DNA of 64,000 bases from an uncultured Oscillospiraceae bacterium (GCA_934646005.1 CAKUED010000006.1:1-64000), one strand, 5' to 3'. Counted from the first letter of the stretch, positions 7,551-16,862 are shown. A program made the numbers and translations. Notes: generated by a model not told the origin, from the sequence alone.

Positions 7551-7993
7551 GCGTCGTAACGCAGGGGAGGGGCTTGCCCCGCCCGCGCGGCAGGATGCTG
7601 CAAATTTGACCGCACCAATGCAAACGCGCACGCACCCGTAGGGGCGGACGACTCTGTCCGCCCGGCTGTACGCACCCGCGAATACAAATGCACCAATGCG
7701 AAACCGTAAAGCGTTTGTAGGGGTCGATGCCCACATCGACCCGTATGACGCACGACCGTATTTACGATACGCTGCGGCAAATTTGCCGTTGCCCAACGGG
7801 CGGACAGAGTCGTCCGCCCCTACAGGACGTTTCGCGTTTTCGCTGAATATTGTGCAATTCTGCGATTGCGCATTGCCGGGTCGATGTGGGCATCGACCCC
7901 TACGGAGATTTTGCGTTTTCGTCGCACATTGTGCGATTTTGCAAGTGCGTCCTGCGCGGGCGGAGTAGAACCCCGCCCCTGCGTTACGACGAA
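7551..7993 (+). repeat. Family 1 hairpin array, complete (C-A-B-A'-B'-C')
   Basis: Ends are GCGTCGTAACG (7551-7561) and GCGTTACGACGAAT (7981-7994), nearly perfect inverse copies. The six palindromes occur in the same order as at 564-1011, with A near 7643, B near 7721, A' near 7799 and B' near 7879. It occupies the gap between the toxin-like module and the ABC exporter genes. Confidence 0.85.
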
Positions 7994-8113
7994 TTACGGA
8001 CTGCGCCACAAACCGGGCAAATTTACACTCCGTTCATGCAATTTATGTATCGCGGCGGTATATTTGGTAAGTATATTTTAAGGAGATTTTTCACGAGAAA
8101 CGGAGATTTTGCC

Positions 8114-9889
8114 ATGCTGAAATTACTCAGGCGAATGCGGCGGCGGGAGCTTATCACGGCGGCGCTGTGCGCGCTGCTGGTGCTGGGGCAGATCTACTTT
8201 GACCTTGCCCTGCCCGACTATATGACCGACCTGACCACGCTCATCAAAACGCCCGGTAGCCTGCCGGCGGACATTGCCGCCGTGGGCGGGCGGATGCTGC
8301 TGTGCGCGCTGGCAAGCGCCGTGCTCGCCATCACAGCGGGCTTTTTAGCTGCCCGGACGGCGGCGGGCTTCAGCTTTTCCGTCCGGGAGGACCTGTTTCA
8401 CCATGTGATGGAGCTCGGCAGCGCCGAGATGCAGGAATTTTCCGTGCCAAGCCTCATCACGCGCACCACGAACGACATCACGCAGATCCAGATGGTCATT
8501 GCGATGGGTCTGCAAATGGTCATCAAAGCGCCGGTGATGGCGGTATGGGCGGTGGCAAAGATCCTCGGCAAGAGCTGGGAGCTGTCGGCGGTGACGGCGG
8601 CGGTGGTCGTGGTGCTGTGCGTGACGATCCTGTGCGTGCTGCGGGTCTGCCTGCCGCGCTTTCGTATCGTGCAGAAGCTCACCGACCAGATCAACCGCGT
8701 CGCGCGCGAGAATCTGACCGGCATCAACGTGGTGCACGCGTTCAACGCGGAGGACTACCAGAACGAAAAATTCGATGGGTACAGCCGCGACATGATGAAC
8801 ACGCAGATGAAGAACCAAAAGCTCTTCTCCCTCATCCAGCCGGTGCTGGGGCTAGGGATGAACGGGCTGTCGCTGGCGGTCTACTGGGTCGGCGCGGCGC
8901 TGGTGCAGCGCACGGCGGACGCCGCGGGCAGGCTCGCCATGTTCACGAACGTGGTCGTGTTCAGCACCTACGCGATGTATGTTGTGATGTCGTTTATGAT
9001 GCTGGTGATGATCTTCATGCTCGCGCCGGCGGCGCAGGTCTCCGCCGAGCGCATCGGGCGCGTTCTGGAGGCGCAGCCCGCCGTCACGCCGGGGCAGGCG
9101 CAGGACGCGCCGGAGGCTGGCACGGTCGAGTTCCGCGACGTATCCTTCCGCTATCCCGGCGCGCAGGACGACGCGCTGAGCCATATTTCGTTCCGCGCGG
9201 AAAAGGGGCAGACGCTGGCGATCATCGGCGCGACGGGCAGCGGCAAATCGACGCTCATCGGGCTGATCCCGCGCTTTTATGACGTGACCGGCGGGCAGGT
9301 GCTCGTGGACGGGCGCGATGTGCGCGAGTTTACGTTCGACGCGCTGTATAGCCGCCTCGGCTATGTGACGCAGAGGGCGACGCTTTTCTCCGGCACGGTG
9401 CAGTCGAACGTCTTTTTCGGCAGCGGCAGCGCGCCGGAGACGGACGAAACGCTTCAAAAGGCGCTCGACCTGTCGCAGGCGGCGGAATTTGTAAACAGCT
9501 ACCCGGAGGGTGCGCAGCACCGTATCGCGCAGCTCGGACGCAACGTCTCCGGCGGGCAGAAGCAGCGCCTTGCCATCGCGCGGGCGCTGGCGCGCGGGGC
9601 GGAGATCCTGGTGTTTGACGACTCGTTCTCCGCGCTCGACTACCGCACGGACGCAAAGCTCCGCGCGGGGCTGGCGGCGCAGATGGCGGGCGTGACGAAG
9701 ATCATCGTCGCGCAGCGCATCAGCACCATCCGCCACGCGGATGAAATTCTCGTTTTGGAGCGCGGCGAGCTCGTCGGGCGCGGCACGCATGAGGAGCTGC
9801 TGCGCTCGTGCGAGGTGTACCGCGAGATCGCAAGCTCGCAGCTCTCGCAGCAGGAGCAGCAGGAAGGAGGCGCGGCACATGAAGCGTAA
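8114..9889 (+). CDS. ABC exporter half-transporter, degenerate-site subunit
   Basis: This 591-residue protein joins a six-helix ABC type-1 exporter domain (about residues 15-320) to an ATPase domain. The ATPase has Walker A GATGSGKST near 375, signature NVSGGQKQR near 478 and Walker B EILVFDDSFSALD near 500. The catalytic glutamate after Walker B is replaced by aspartate (FDDS), as in the degenerate half of heterodimeric exporters such as BmrCD or TM287/288. ATG 8114 has GGAG 8 bases upstream; longer frames run back into the repeat array and are ignored. The stop overlaps the start of the partner gene by 11 bases, implying coupled translation. The substrate is unknown; drugs, lipids or peptides are typical for the family. 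Confidence 0.9.
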   Translation: MLKLLRRMRRRELITAALCALLVLGQIYFDLALPDYMTDLTTLIKTPGSLPADIAAVGGRMLLCALASAVLAITAGFLAARTAAGFSFSVREDLFHHVMELGSAEMQEFSVPSLITRTTNDITQIQMVIAMGLQMVIKAPVMAVWAVAKILGKSWELSAVTAAVVVVLCVTILCVLRVCLPRFRIVQKLTDQINRVARENLTGINVVHAFNAEDYQNEKFDGYSRDMMNTQMKNQKLFSLIQPVLGLGMNGLSLAVYWVGAALVQRTADAAGRLAMFTNVVVFSTYAMYVVMSFMMLVMIFMLAPAAQVSAERIGRVLEAQPAVTPGQAQDAPEAGTVEFRDVSFRYPGAQDDALSHISFRAEKGQTLAIIGATGSGKSTLIGLIPRFYDVTGGQVLVDGRDVREFTFDALYSRLGYVTQRATLFSGTVQSNVFFGSGSAPETDETLQKALDLSQAAEFVNSYPEGAQHRIAQLGRNVSGGQKQRLAIARALARGAEILVFDDSFSALDYRTDAKLRAGLAAQMAGVTKIIVAQRISTIRHADEILVLERGELVGRGTHEELLRSCEVYREIASSQLSQQEQQEGGAAHEA

Positions 9890-11651
9890 CAAAAATGCCG
9901 CAACCCCCGGCATCCTGCCCGCGCTGCGGCGCACGGCGGCGTACCTCAAAAAATCGCTGCCGCTCATCATCGTCGCGCTCGTCCTCGCCATGCTCGGCAC
10001 GGCGCTGACCATCGTCGGTCCGGGGCAGATCGGCAAAATTGCCGCGCTCATCTCCGATGGGCTGGGCGGTACGATCGACCTTGCCGCCGTGGCGCGCATC
10101 GGCGTGCTGCTGGTGGCGGTGTACGCGCTCAGCGCGCTGTGTACGTTTATGCAGCACTATCTCATGGCGGACGTGACGCTCAAAATGTCCTATCAGATGC
10201 GGGGCGAGCTGTCGCGGAAGATCAACGTCGTGCCGCAGAAATACTTCAATTTCCACGCGCAGGGCGATATTCTCAGCCGCATCACGAACGACGTGTCCAC
10301 GCTCCAGCAGGGGCTGACGAACGCGCTGCCCACGGTCATCAGCGCGGGGACGCAGTTTGTCGGCTGCGTTGTGATGATGCTCCTGACCGAGTGGCGGCTG
10401 GCGCTGGCGGCGCTGCTTGTGACGCTCGTGGGGCTGATCGCGGCGGGCGTTGTGATGCTGCGCTCGCAGAAATATTTCGCCGCCCGGCAGACCGCGCTGG
10501 GCGAGCTCGGCGGGTACATTGAAGAAATGTACTCCGGGCATACCGTCGTGCGTCTGAGCCGCGCGGAAGCGCCCGTGGGCGCGGCGTTCGACAGCTTGAA
10601 CGCCGCTGTGTACGACGCGAACTGGCGCTCGCAGTTCCTGTCCGGCATCATGCAGCCGATGATTACCGTGGTCAGCAACGTCGCCTACGTTGCCGTGTGC
10701 GTGCTCGGCGCGGCGATGGCGCTGGCGGGCACGATCGGCTTTGACGTGATCGTGTCGTTCATCCTGTATGTCCGCCTCGTCACCACGCCGCTTGGGCAGA
10801 TCGCGCAGGGGCTGACGAATTTGCAGACCGCGTCCGCCTCGGCGCACCGCATTTTTGAATTTTTGCAGACCGAGGAGCTGCCGGATGAGGAAAAACTCCC
10901 CGAAAAAGTCAACATCGGGCGCGGCGCGGTGAGCTTCCGCCATGTGCAGTTCCGCTATCCCGACGCGCCCGACAAGCCCATCATCCGCGACTTCTCCGCC
11001 GAGGTGCAGCCGGGGCAGAAGGTCGCCATCGTCGGTCCTACCGGCGCGGGCAAGACCACGATGGTGAACCTGCTCATGCGCTTTTACGACCTCACGGGCG
11101 GCGAAATTCTGATCGACGGCGAAAACCTCGCCGACATCCCGCGCCATCAGGTGCACAGTCTGTTCGGCATGGTCTTGCAGGACACCTGGCTGTTTGAGGG
11201 CACGATCCGCGAAAATCTCGTCTATAACCTCGAAAACGTGACCGATGAGCAGCTTGAGCGCGTCTGCCGCGCGTGCGGTCTTGATAAATTTGTGCACAGC
11301 CTGCCGCACGGCTTTGACACCGCGCTGACCGAGGCGACCACCATCTCCGCCGGGCAGAAGCAGCTGCTCACCATCGCCCGCGCGATGCTCCAGGACGCGC
11401 CGATGCTCATTCTCGACGAGGCGACCAGCTCCGTCGATACGCGCACGGAGGTGCTCATCCAGCGCGCGATGGACGAGCTGACGGCGGACCGCACGAGCTT
11501 TGTCATCGCGCACCGCCTTTCCACCATCCGCAACGCAGACCTGATTCTGGTCATGCGCGGCGGCGACGTGGTGGAGAGCGGCACGCATGAGCAGCTCCTG
11601 CAAAAGGGCGGCTTCTACGCCGAGCTGTATAATTCGCAGTTTGCAGGTTGA
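9879..11651 (+). CDS. ABC exporter half-transporter, consensus-site subunit
   Basis: This 590-residue partner of the preceding gene has the same fold: transmembrane domain about residues 20-330, then an ATPase with Walker A GPTGAGKTT near 388, signature TISAGQKQL near 490 and Walker B MLILDEATSSVD near 510 with an intact catalytic Glu. The signature reads SAGQ rather than SGGQ, a variation also seen in heterodimeric exporters. Together the two form one asymmetric transporter in the cytoplasmic membrane. The start at ATG 9879 lies inside the end of the first gene and has AAGGAGG at 9864-9870. No regulator is adjacent, so neither inducer nor substrate can be deduced. Confidence 0.9.
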   Translation: MKRNKNAATPGILPALRRTAAYLKKSLPLIIVALVLAMLGTALTIVGPGQIGKIAALISDGLGGTIDLAAVARIGVLLVAVYALSALCTFMQHYLMADVTLKMSYQMRGELSRKINVVPQKYFNFHAQGDILSRITNDVSTLQQGLTNALPTVISAGTQFVGCVVMMLLTEWRLALAALLVTLVGLIAAGVVMLRSQKYFAARQTALGELGGYIEEMYSGHTVVRLSRAEAPVGAAFDSLNAAVYDANWRSQFLSGIMQPMITVVSNVAYVAVCVLGAAMALAGTIGFDVIVSFILYVRLVTTPLGQIAQGLTNLQTASASAHRIFEFLQTEELPDEEKLPEKVNIGRGAVSFRHVQFRYPDAPDKPIIRDFSAEVQPGQKVAIVGPTGAGKTTMVNLLMRFYDLTGGEILIDGENLADIPRHQVHSLFGMVLQDTWLFEGTIRENLVYNLENVTDEQLERVCRACGLDKFVHSLPHGFDTALTEATTISAGQKQLLTIARAMLQDAPMLILDEATSSVDTRTEVLIQRAMDELTADRTSFVIAHRLSTIRNADLILVMRGGDVVESGTHEQLLQKGGFYAELYNSQFAG

Positions 11652-11670
11652 TAAAACATCTGCTATAATG
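11642..11670 (+). promoter_or_regulatory. Probable deoC promoter
   Basis: TTGCAG at 11642-11647, a 17-base spacer and TATAAT at 11665-11670. It overlaps the end of the exporter gene, and the predicted start site falls at the foot of the exporter terminator. Confidence 0.6.
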
Positions 11671-11674
11671 AAAC

Positions 11675-11706
11675 TGCCCCGCCCGCCGGGCGGGGCAGCT
11701 TTTTTT
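11675..11706 (+). terminator. Terminator of the ABC exporter operon
   Basis: A 12-bp GC stem CTGCCCCGCCCG with its inverse is followed by six to seven T. It separates the exporter from deoC and partly overlaps the deoC transcription start region. Confidence 0.85.
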
Positions 11707-11719
11707 GGAGGGATCGTTT

Positions 11720-12388
11720 ATGGCAGAAGTTCAGCTCAAAAAACCGCTTGCAAAATACATCGACCACACGCTCTTAAAAGCCGACGCAACGCCTGAGCAG
11801 ATCAAAAAGCTCTGCGCGGAGGCGGAGGAATACCAGTTCGCGTCCGTGTGCGTCAATAGCTGCTACGCAAGGCTCGCGCACGAGTGCCTACGCGGGCGCG
11901 GCGTTGCCGTGTGTTGCGTGGTCGGCTTCCCGCTGGGCGCGATGTCGCCGCGCGCCATGGCGTATGAGGCGCGCTGCGCCGCCGAGGACGGCGCGTCGGA
12001 GATCGACATGGTGCTCCCCATCGGTGCGCTCAAGGCGGGCGACGACGAGACCGTGCGCGAGACGATTGGCGCGGTGGTGGAAGCGGTGACGGGCCGCGCG
12101 ATTGTGAAGGTCATCCTCGAGGCGTGCCTGCTCACGGACGCGGAAAAGGTGCGCGCGTGCCAGCTCGCCGAGTCCGTCGGCGCGGCGTTCGTCAAGACCT
12201 CCACCGGCTTCTCAAGCGGCGGCGCGACGGAGCACGACGTGGCGCTCATGCGCAAAAGCGTCAGCCCCGCCGTGCAGGTCAAGGCGGCGGGCGGCATCCG
12301 AGACCGGGAGACTGCGCTCAAAATGATCGCCGCCGGCGCGGATCGCATCGGCGCGTCCGCGGGTATCCAGATCGTCAGCGAGGAATAA
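11720..12388 (+). CDS. deoC: Deoxyribose-phosphate aldolase
   Basis: This 222-residue class I aldolase splits 2-deoxyribose-5-phosphate into glyceraldehyde-3-phosphate and acetaldehyde, the last step of deoxynucleoside catabolism. DeoC motifs visible are [12 protein letters not shown] at the N-terminus, [10 protein letters not shown] near residue 95, [13 protein letters not shown] near 130 and the Schiff-base lysine in [14 protein letters not shown] near 160, followed by [12 protein letters not shown] 11720 has GGAGGG at 11707-11712. It is monocistronic, with its own promoter and terminator. No other deo genes are adjacent. Confidence 0.96.
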   Translation: MAEVQLKKPLAKYIDHTLLKADATPEQIKKLCAEAEEYQFASVCVNSCYARLAHECLRGRGVAVCCVVGFPLGAMSPRAMAYEARCAAEDGASEIDMVLPIGALKAGDDETVRETIGAVVEAVTGRAIVKVILEACLLTDAEKVRACQLAESVGAAFVKTSTGFSSGGATEHDVALMRKSVSPAVQVKAAGGIRDRETALKMIAAGADRIGASAGIQIVSEE

Positions 12389-12394
12389 AATGTG

Positions 12395-12425
12395 CCCCCG
12401 AACGGCAATGCCGTTCGGGGGTTTT
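12395..12425 (+). terminator. Terminator of deoC
   Basis: A perfect 12-bp stem CCCCCGAACGGC with its inverse, loop AAT and TTTT, 6 bases after the stop. Confidence 0.85.
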
Positions 12426-12430
12426 GCACG

Positions 12431-12983
12431 CACCAAAGGCTCCCTTGTGTAAAGGGAGGTGGCACGGCGAAGCCGTGACGAAGGGATTGTGCGGTAGGCA
12501 TTTGCAAATCTGGACGCACCAATGCGAATCCGTACAATCTATCACAATTGCCGTAGGGGAGGGGCTCTGCCCCTCCCGGCAGAATAACGCCGCAAACCCG
12601 CACGCACCAATGCGAAACGGTATGCACCCGTAGGGGCGGACGACCCTGTCCGCCCGCAGGACGCACGACCATTTTCACGAAGCGTTGCGGCAAATCCGCA
12701 ATTGCCCAACGGGCGGACAGAGGCGTCCGCCCCTACAAAACATGGTATGTGGTCGCCGTTCGTTGCACAATTTTGATGGTGCGCCCTGCGCGGGCGGGGT
12801 AGAACCCCGCCCCTACGCTAGTTTGGGAGATTGTATGAGGTCGCCGATAATGCATTCGCTTCTGCAAGTGCGTGCTGCACAATCCCTCAGTCAGCTTCGC
12901 TGACAGCATCCCTACCCTCTTTGTCCCTTCGGGACATTTCCCCCTGATAGGGGGAATCGACCCTTTACACAAGGGAGCCTTTA
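12431..12983. repeat. Family 2 outer repeat enclosing a shortened family 1 array
   Basis: The outer arms are AAAGGCTCCCTTGTGTAAAG (from 12435) and its inverse ending ACACAAGGGAGCCTTT (12968-12983). Inside is a family 1 array reduced to C (12553-12577), A (12630-12655), A' (12711-12736) and C' (12792-12816). The A-to-A' spacer matches the spacer that elsewhere follows B, as if recombination between the shared GTAGGGG starts of A and B had removed B. Nothing protein-coding is supported in this gap. Confidence 0.8.
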
Positions 12984-13027
12984 CGGGAGCGCGCATCGAT
13001 CGTGCGTGCAAAACCCGCGTCTTAGGA

Positions 13028-13056
13028 TTGCTTCCACCCGAAATTTATGCTATACT
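13028..13056 (+). promoter_or_regulatory. Promoter of the GH3-like gene
   Basis: TTGCTT at 13028-13033, a 17-base spacer and TATACT at 13051-13056. Confidence 0.7.
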
Positions 13057-13107
13057 TTTCTTGAATACAAAAAACCGCGCCCGCTTTTGGCGCGGATGGA
13101 GGATGCC

Positions 13108-15003
13108 ATGGAGATCACGCCCAGAATGTCCGATCACGCGCTTTTGGCGCGCACTGCCGCCGCCGGGAGCATGGTGCTGCTCAAAAACACCGGCGGCACG
13201 CTGCCGCTGCTGCCGCTGGAGGACGGCACGCCCATGCCCGTCGCCGTGTTCGGCGCGGGGCAAATTCGGACGTGTCTTTGTCCGGCGGACATTCATCCCT
13301 GGAAAAAGGGGAACATTCTGGACGCGCTCTGCGCGAGCCGCCGCATCGTCCCGGACGGTCTGCTGGCGCACCGCTATCGCAACGCGGCACTCAAAGACCC
13401 CCTCGACGGCGAGCTAGACGCCGCCGCGCTCGACCTGTCGCGCCTGCGGGAGGAAAACGCCGCGGCGATCGTGGTCATTGCGCGGTCTGACCGCGACACA
13501 CGGACACTGACCGAGCACGAGCTGGCGCTCATCCGGCGCGTGCGCGCGGTGTTTGAGCGGACGGTGCTGGTTCTCAACACGCCGCTTGGGTTAGAGCTCG
13601 GTGAGGCGGCGCAGTGCCCCGCGATCGTGTACGCGGGACTCGGCGGGCAGGAGATGGGCGCGGCGCTGTGCGACCTTTTGACGGGAAAGATCGTGCCTAC
13701 GGGGCGTTTGGCGCGCGCGTGGGGAGACTTCCCGTTCGGCTGGGGACTGGGCTACGGCGCGCCGGAGATCGTCGGCTATTCGGCGGCGCTGGACGGCTGC
13801 CGCGTCATTTTGACGGCACACATTGAAAATCATTCCGAATCGCAGCCCGCGCAGGAGCTGGTGCAGGTCTGGTGCGACCTGCCCGCGCAGGGCGGACACG
13901 CCGTCCGCCGCCTGATGGGCTGGCAGAAGACCGGGCTGCTCGCGCCCGGCGAGGGGCAGGCGGTCACGGTCGAATTTTCCATCACGGACTGCGCCGTCCG
14001 GCGCGCCGGGAGCGCCGGGTATGTGCTGGGCGCGGGGTACTATGACTTTTACATCGGCACGAACGCGGCAAGCGCCTGCGCGGCGGGCAGCGTGCTCGTG
14101 CCGCACAGCGCCATCGTGCAGGCGTGCGCCCCCGGCGGACAAATTGACGATGCTCCCGACCCTGCCGCCCCCGCTTTGACGGCGGAGGAGCAGGAGGCTC
14201 TGGCGGCGGTGCGGGGGCGCGCGATGCGCCTGCAAAACCGCAATCTCCCGCGCGTGGCGCGGCGGCGGGGCGACCGCTTCACCGGCTGCCGCGGCGACGG
14301 GCAGGCGCATGATCTTGCCGAGCTGCGGCGCGGCGAGTGCTCGGTCTTTTCGCTGATCGCGGCGCTGGACGATCTGGAGCTGCGGCGGCTGTGCGGCGCG
14401 CTGGAAGCGCCGGAGGGCGTGGTCGAGGGCGCGCTGTGGCAGACGCCGGGGCTGCCGGAGTACGGCATCGCGGCGGCGGCGGTCTGCGGCGGCGGGACGA
14501 GCTTGTCCCTCGAAGCGGAAATTCTGGATGAAGAGGGGCACGTCGCGCGGCGGCAGAGCTGCACGGCGTTCCCGGCGGCAGCGCTGCTGGCGTGCAGCTT
14601 TGACCCGGCGCTCGTGCGCGCGGTCGGCGCGGCGGTCGGGCGCGAGGCGCGCGAGTACGGCGCGGTGTGGTGCATTGCGCCGAAGATCACGGACTGGTCG
14701 CCCGTGCCTGCGGTCGGCGCGGCGCTGGCGGCGGCGTTTGCAGACGGCGTGCGGGCATATGCCGCCCCGGTTCTGCCGGAGCTGCCGCGGGACGCCCAGT
14801 GCGGCGCGGCAGGCGCATACAGCGCGCTCCTGCTCCCGGACGGCGTGACGGAGGATTCCCCCGCCGTGCGGGCGAAGATCGTCGATTGGCGCTATCCGGG
14901 TGCGTTTTTGACGGAGGGCGAGCGGTTGAGCGCGGAAGCGTCAAGGACGGAGTATGAGAGGGCAGCGCTGAGATTGGTGCGCGTGCTGAAGGAATATTTG
15001 TAA
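13108..15003 (+). CDS. Permuted GH3-like protein, probably not catalytic
   Basis: This 631-residue protein has glycoside hydrolase family 3 domains in reversed order. Residues about 10-210 match the GH3 C-terminal alpha/beta domain (AAAGSMVLLKNTGGTLPL; PTGRLARAWGDFPFGWGLGY). About 215-330 is a fibronectin III-like domain (LVQVWCDLPAQGGHAVRRLM). From about 400 the front of the GH3 barrel appears (GLPEYGIAAAAV; AFPAAALLACSFDPALVRAV near 487; REAREYGAVWCIAPKI). The barrel then breaks off: the usual NIHRNPLGGR, KHFA and SDW segments, including the nucleophile Asp, are not found. Swapped GH3 enzymes are known in rumen bacteria, but they keep these residues. No signal peptide is seen. ATG 13108 has TGGAGGA at 13097-13103. 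It may bind sugars, regulate, or be decaying; sugar hydrolysis looks unlikely. Confidence 0.7.
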   Translation: MEITPRMSDHALLARTAAAGSMVLLKNTGGTLPLLPLEDGTPMPVAVFGAGQIRTCLCPADIHPWKKGNILDALCASRRIVPDGLLAHRYRNAALKDPLDGELDAAALDLSRLREENAAAIVVIARSDRDTRTLTEHELALIRRVRAVFERTVLVLNTPLGLELGEAAQCPAIVYAGLGGQEMGAALCDLLTGKIVPTGRLARAWGDFPFGWGLGYGAPEIVGYSAALDGCRVILTAHIENHSESQPAQELVQVWCDLPAQGGHAVRRLMGWQKTGLLAPGEGQAVTVEFSITDCAVRRAGSAGYVLGAGYYDFYIGTNAASACAAGSVLVPHSAIVQACAPGGQIDDAPDPAAPALTAEEQEALAAVRGRAMRLQNRNLPRVARRRGDRFTGCRGDGQAHDLAELRRGECSVFSLIAALDDLELRRLCGALEAPEGVVEGALWQTPGLPEYGIAAAAVCGGGTSLSLEAEILDEEGHVARRQSCTAFPAAALLACSFDPALVRAVGAAVGREAREYGAVWCIAPKITDWSPVPAVGAALAAAFADGVRAYAAPVLPELPRDAQCGAAGAYSALLLPDGVTEDSPAVRAKIVDWRYPGAFLTEGERLSAEASRTEYERAALRLVRVLKEYL

Positions 15004-15007
15004 GATC

Positions 15008-15046
15008 AAACCCCCGCCGGAAGAAATTCCGGCGGGGGTTTTTTAT
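15008..15046 (+). terminator. Terminator of the GH3-like gene
   Basis: A 14-bp stem AAACCCCCGCCGGA with its near inverse, then a T run, 5 bases after the stop. Confidence 0.85.
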
Positions 15047-15058
15047 GGGTGTGGGTTT

Positions 15059-15315
15059 TTCGTCGTAATGTAGAGAAGGGGCTTGCCCCTCCCGGCAGAA
15101 TACAAGGACAAATTTGAATGCACCAATGCGGAACGGGATGCACCAAAGCCTCCCCTTGGTGACCAAGGGGAGGTGGCACAGCGCAGCCGTGACGGAAGGG
15201 ATGAGAAGGTGTACGTTCTGCCGCACCACCGGGTGGCGCTCTGCAAGCGGCAGCATTCTGATCCCTTCAGTCAGCCTTCGACTGACAGCTTCCCTTGGTC
15301 ACCAAGGGAAGCCTT
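15059..15315. repeat. Family 1 fragment joined to family 2 core (second copy)
   Basis: TTCGTCGTAATG (15059-15070) and one C-type palindrome (GGGGCTTGCCCCTCCC) form the left end of a family 1 array, which stops after about 85 bp. It is fused to the 170-bp family 2 core at 15146-15315. The core keeps its arms (CTCCCCTTGGTGACCAAG and inverse) and the internal GAGAAGGTGTACGTTCTGCC and GCTCTGCAA segments shared with 4831-4998 and 39785-39953. From 15316 to the dnaA promoter I see nothing else. Confidence 0.75.
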
Positions 15316-15432
15316 TGGGGAGCGGCGACAGCGTCTCGCTGCGGCTCGGTCACGGCGTGGGTGTTTTTTGTCATTTTATCCGTTTTGGTTGCACGGTTGT
15401 GTGCACCAGTTTTTTATTTAATAATGTATCCC

Positions 15433-15461
15433 TTGCAAAAGCGGCGTTTTTGTGGTACAAT
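15433..15461 (+). promoter_or_regulatory. Promoter of dnaA
   Basis: TTGCAA at 15433-15438, a 17-base spacer and TACAAT at 15456-15461. No clear DnaA-box cluster accompanies it. Confidence 0.75.
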
Positions 15462-15530
15462 ATTGTCGCATAATTTTGGATTTTTTCAGGGTGTTTCCTG
15501 TTGTATTTTGAGGGAAAAGGGGGCTTTGCG

Positions 15531-16844
15531 GTGTACTCTTCGGCGTATGTTTGGGCGCGCGTCCTGAGCTATATGGAAAGCCGGCTGACCGGGGAGATCG
15601 TGTCTGCCTGGTTTGACGACGCGGAGGTCGTCGAGCTGACGGAAAAGCGGCTCGTTTTGTACACGCCCACGGCGTTCCGGCGCGATTTTATCCGCACGCG
15701 CTGCGGCGATTACATCCGCGGGGCGCTCGCGGAGCTGTTTGACCGCGTGCCGGAGCTCGTCGTTTTGTGCGAGGACGAGCTGGAGAGCTTCCAGAACAGC
15801 GGCGGCGCGGGCGATTTTGTGGACAGCAACCCGCAGTTCACATTCGACACGTTCGTGGTCGGCCCGTCGAACCGCTTTGCCCACGCGGCGGCGCTGGCGG
15901 TGGCGAACAAGCCCGCCGATTCGTATAACCCGCTGTTCATTTACGGCCCGTCGGGGCTCGGCAAAACGCATCTGCTGTACGCCATCGCGGCGCAGCTTCG
16001 CAAGACGCACCCCGATTACAACATCGTGTACATCAAGGGCGACCAGTTCACGAACGAGCTGATCGAGGCGGTCAAAAAGGGGCAGAACGTCGAGTTCCGC
16101 AACAAATACCGCGGCGCGGACCTGTTTTTGGTGGACGATATTCAGTTCATCGCGGGCAAGGAATCCACGCAGGAGGAATTTTTCCACACGTTCAACACGC
16201 TGTGGGAAAATCACCACCAGATCGTGCTGACCGCCGACCGTCCGCCGAAGGAGATGCTGAAGCTGGAGGACCGGCTGAAAACGCGCTTTGAGTGGGGTCT
16301 GCTGGCGGATATTACTCCCCCGGATTATGAAACAAGGCTTGCCATCATCACGAACAAATGCGACAGCATCGGGCTGCAAATGCCGCCGGAGGTGTGCGCG
16401 TACATCGCCGAGAACATCACGACGAACATCCGCCAGATCGAGGGCACGGTCAAGCGGCTCAAGGCGTATCACGACCTGTCGATGCTGGTGATGGACGTGC
16501 CGCACGTGGCGCGGTGCATCAAGGATATGCACAAGGGCGAGACCGAGGCGATCCCCACGCCGGCGATCATCATTTCGGAGGTCTGCCGGTTCTATTCGAT
16601 TGAGGAGCAGGTGCTGCGCGGGACGCTCAAAAATAAGGCGACCGTGGAGGCGCGGCAGATCGCCATGTATCTGATCCGCAAGATGACGAATCTGTCACTG
16701 CCCGAGATCGGGCGCGAGTTTGGGAGAGACCACGCAACGGTCATCCATTCGCTCAAGAAGATCGACGCCGCGCTGCTCGACCGCAGAAGCCCCGTAAATG
16801 ATACGCTGCGCGATATTACGGCGAGCATCAATAATCGGCTGTAA
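15531..16844 (+). CDS. dnaA: Chromosomal replication initiator protein DnaA
   Basis: This 437-residue protein opens the origin by binding DnaA boxes. Domain I (about 1-80) begins YSSAYVWARVLSYMESRL. A short linker precedes the AAA+ domain with Walker A GPSGLGKTHLL near 142 and Walker B LFLVDDIQFIAGK near 200. The C-terminal DNA-binding domain carries the DnaA signature REFGRDHATVIHSLKKI near 405. I chose GTG 15531, 7 bases after AGGGAAAAGGGGG; an in-frame TTG at 15501 would add ten residues not typical of the family, though its weaker CAGGG site keeps it possible. The domain II linker is short. It is followed by oriC and then dnaN. Confidence 0.96.
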   Translation: MYSSAYVWARVLSYMESRLTGEIVSAWFDDAEVVELTEKRLVLYTPTAFRRDFIRTRCGDYIRGALAELFDRVPELVVLCEDELESFQNSGGAGDFVDSNPQFTFDTFVVGPSNRFAHAAALAVANKPADSYNPLFIYGPSGLGKTHLLYAIAAQLRKTHPDYNIVYIKGDQFTNELIEAVKKGQNVEFRNKYRGADLFLVDDIQFIAGKESTQEEFFHTFNTLWENHHQIVLTADRPPKEMLKLEDRLKTRFEWGLLADITPPDYETRLAIITNKCDSIGLQMPPEVCAYIAENITTNIRQIEGTVKRLKAYHDLSMLVMDVPHVARCIKDMHKGETEAIPTPAIIISEVCRFYSIEEQVLRGTLKNKATVEARQIAMYLIRKMTNLSLPEIGREFGRDHATVIHSLKKIDAALLDRRSPVNDTLRDITASINNRL

Positions 16845-16862
16845 CGGTAAATTTACCCCCGC

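Noticed and set aside
15421-15475. DnaA-box cluster upstream of dnaA as a second origin part
   Set aside because: Only weak matches such as TTATCCGTT were seen near 15380; the clear cluster is between dnaA and dnaN.
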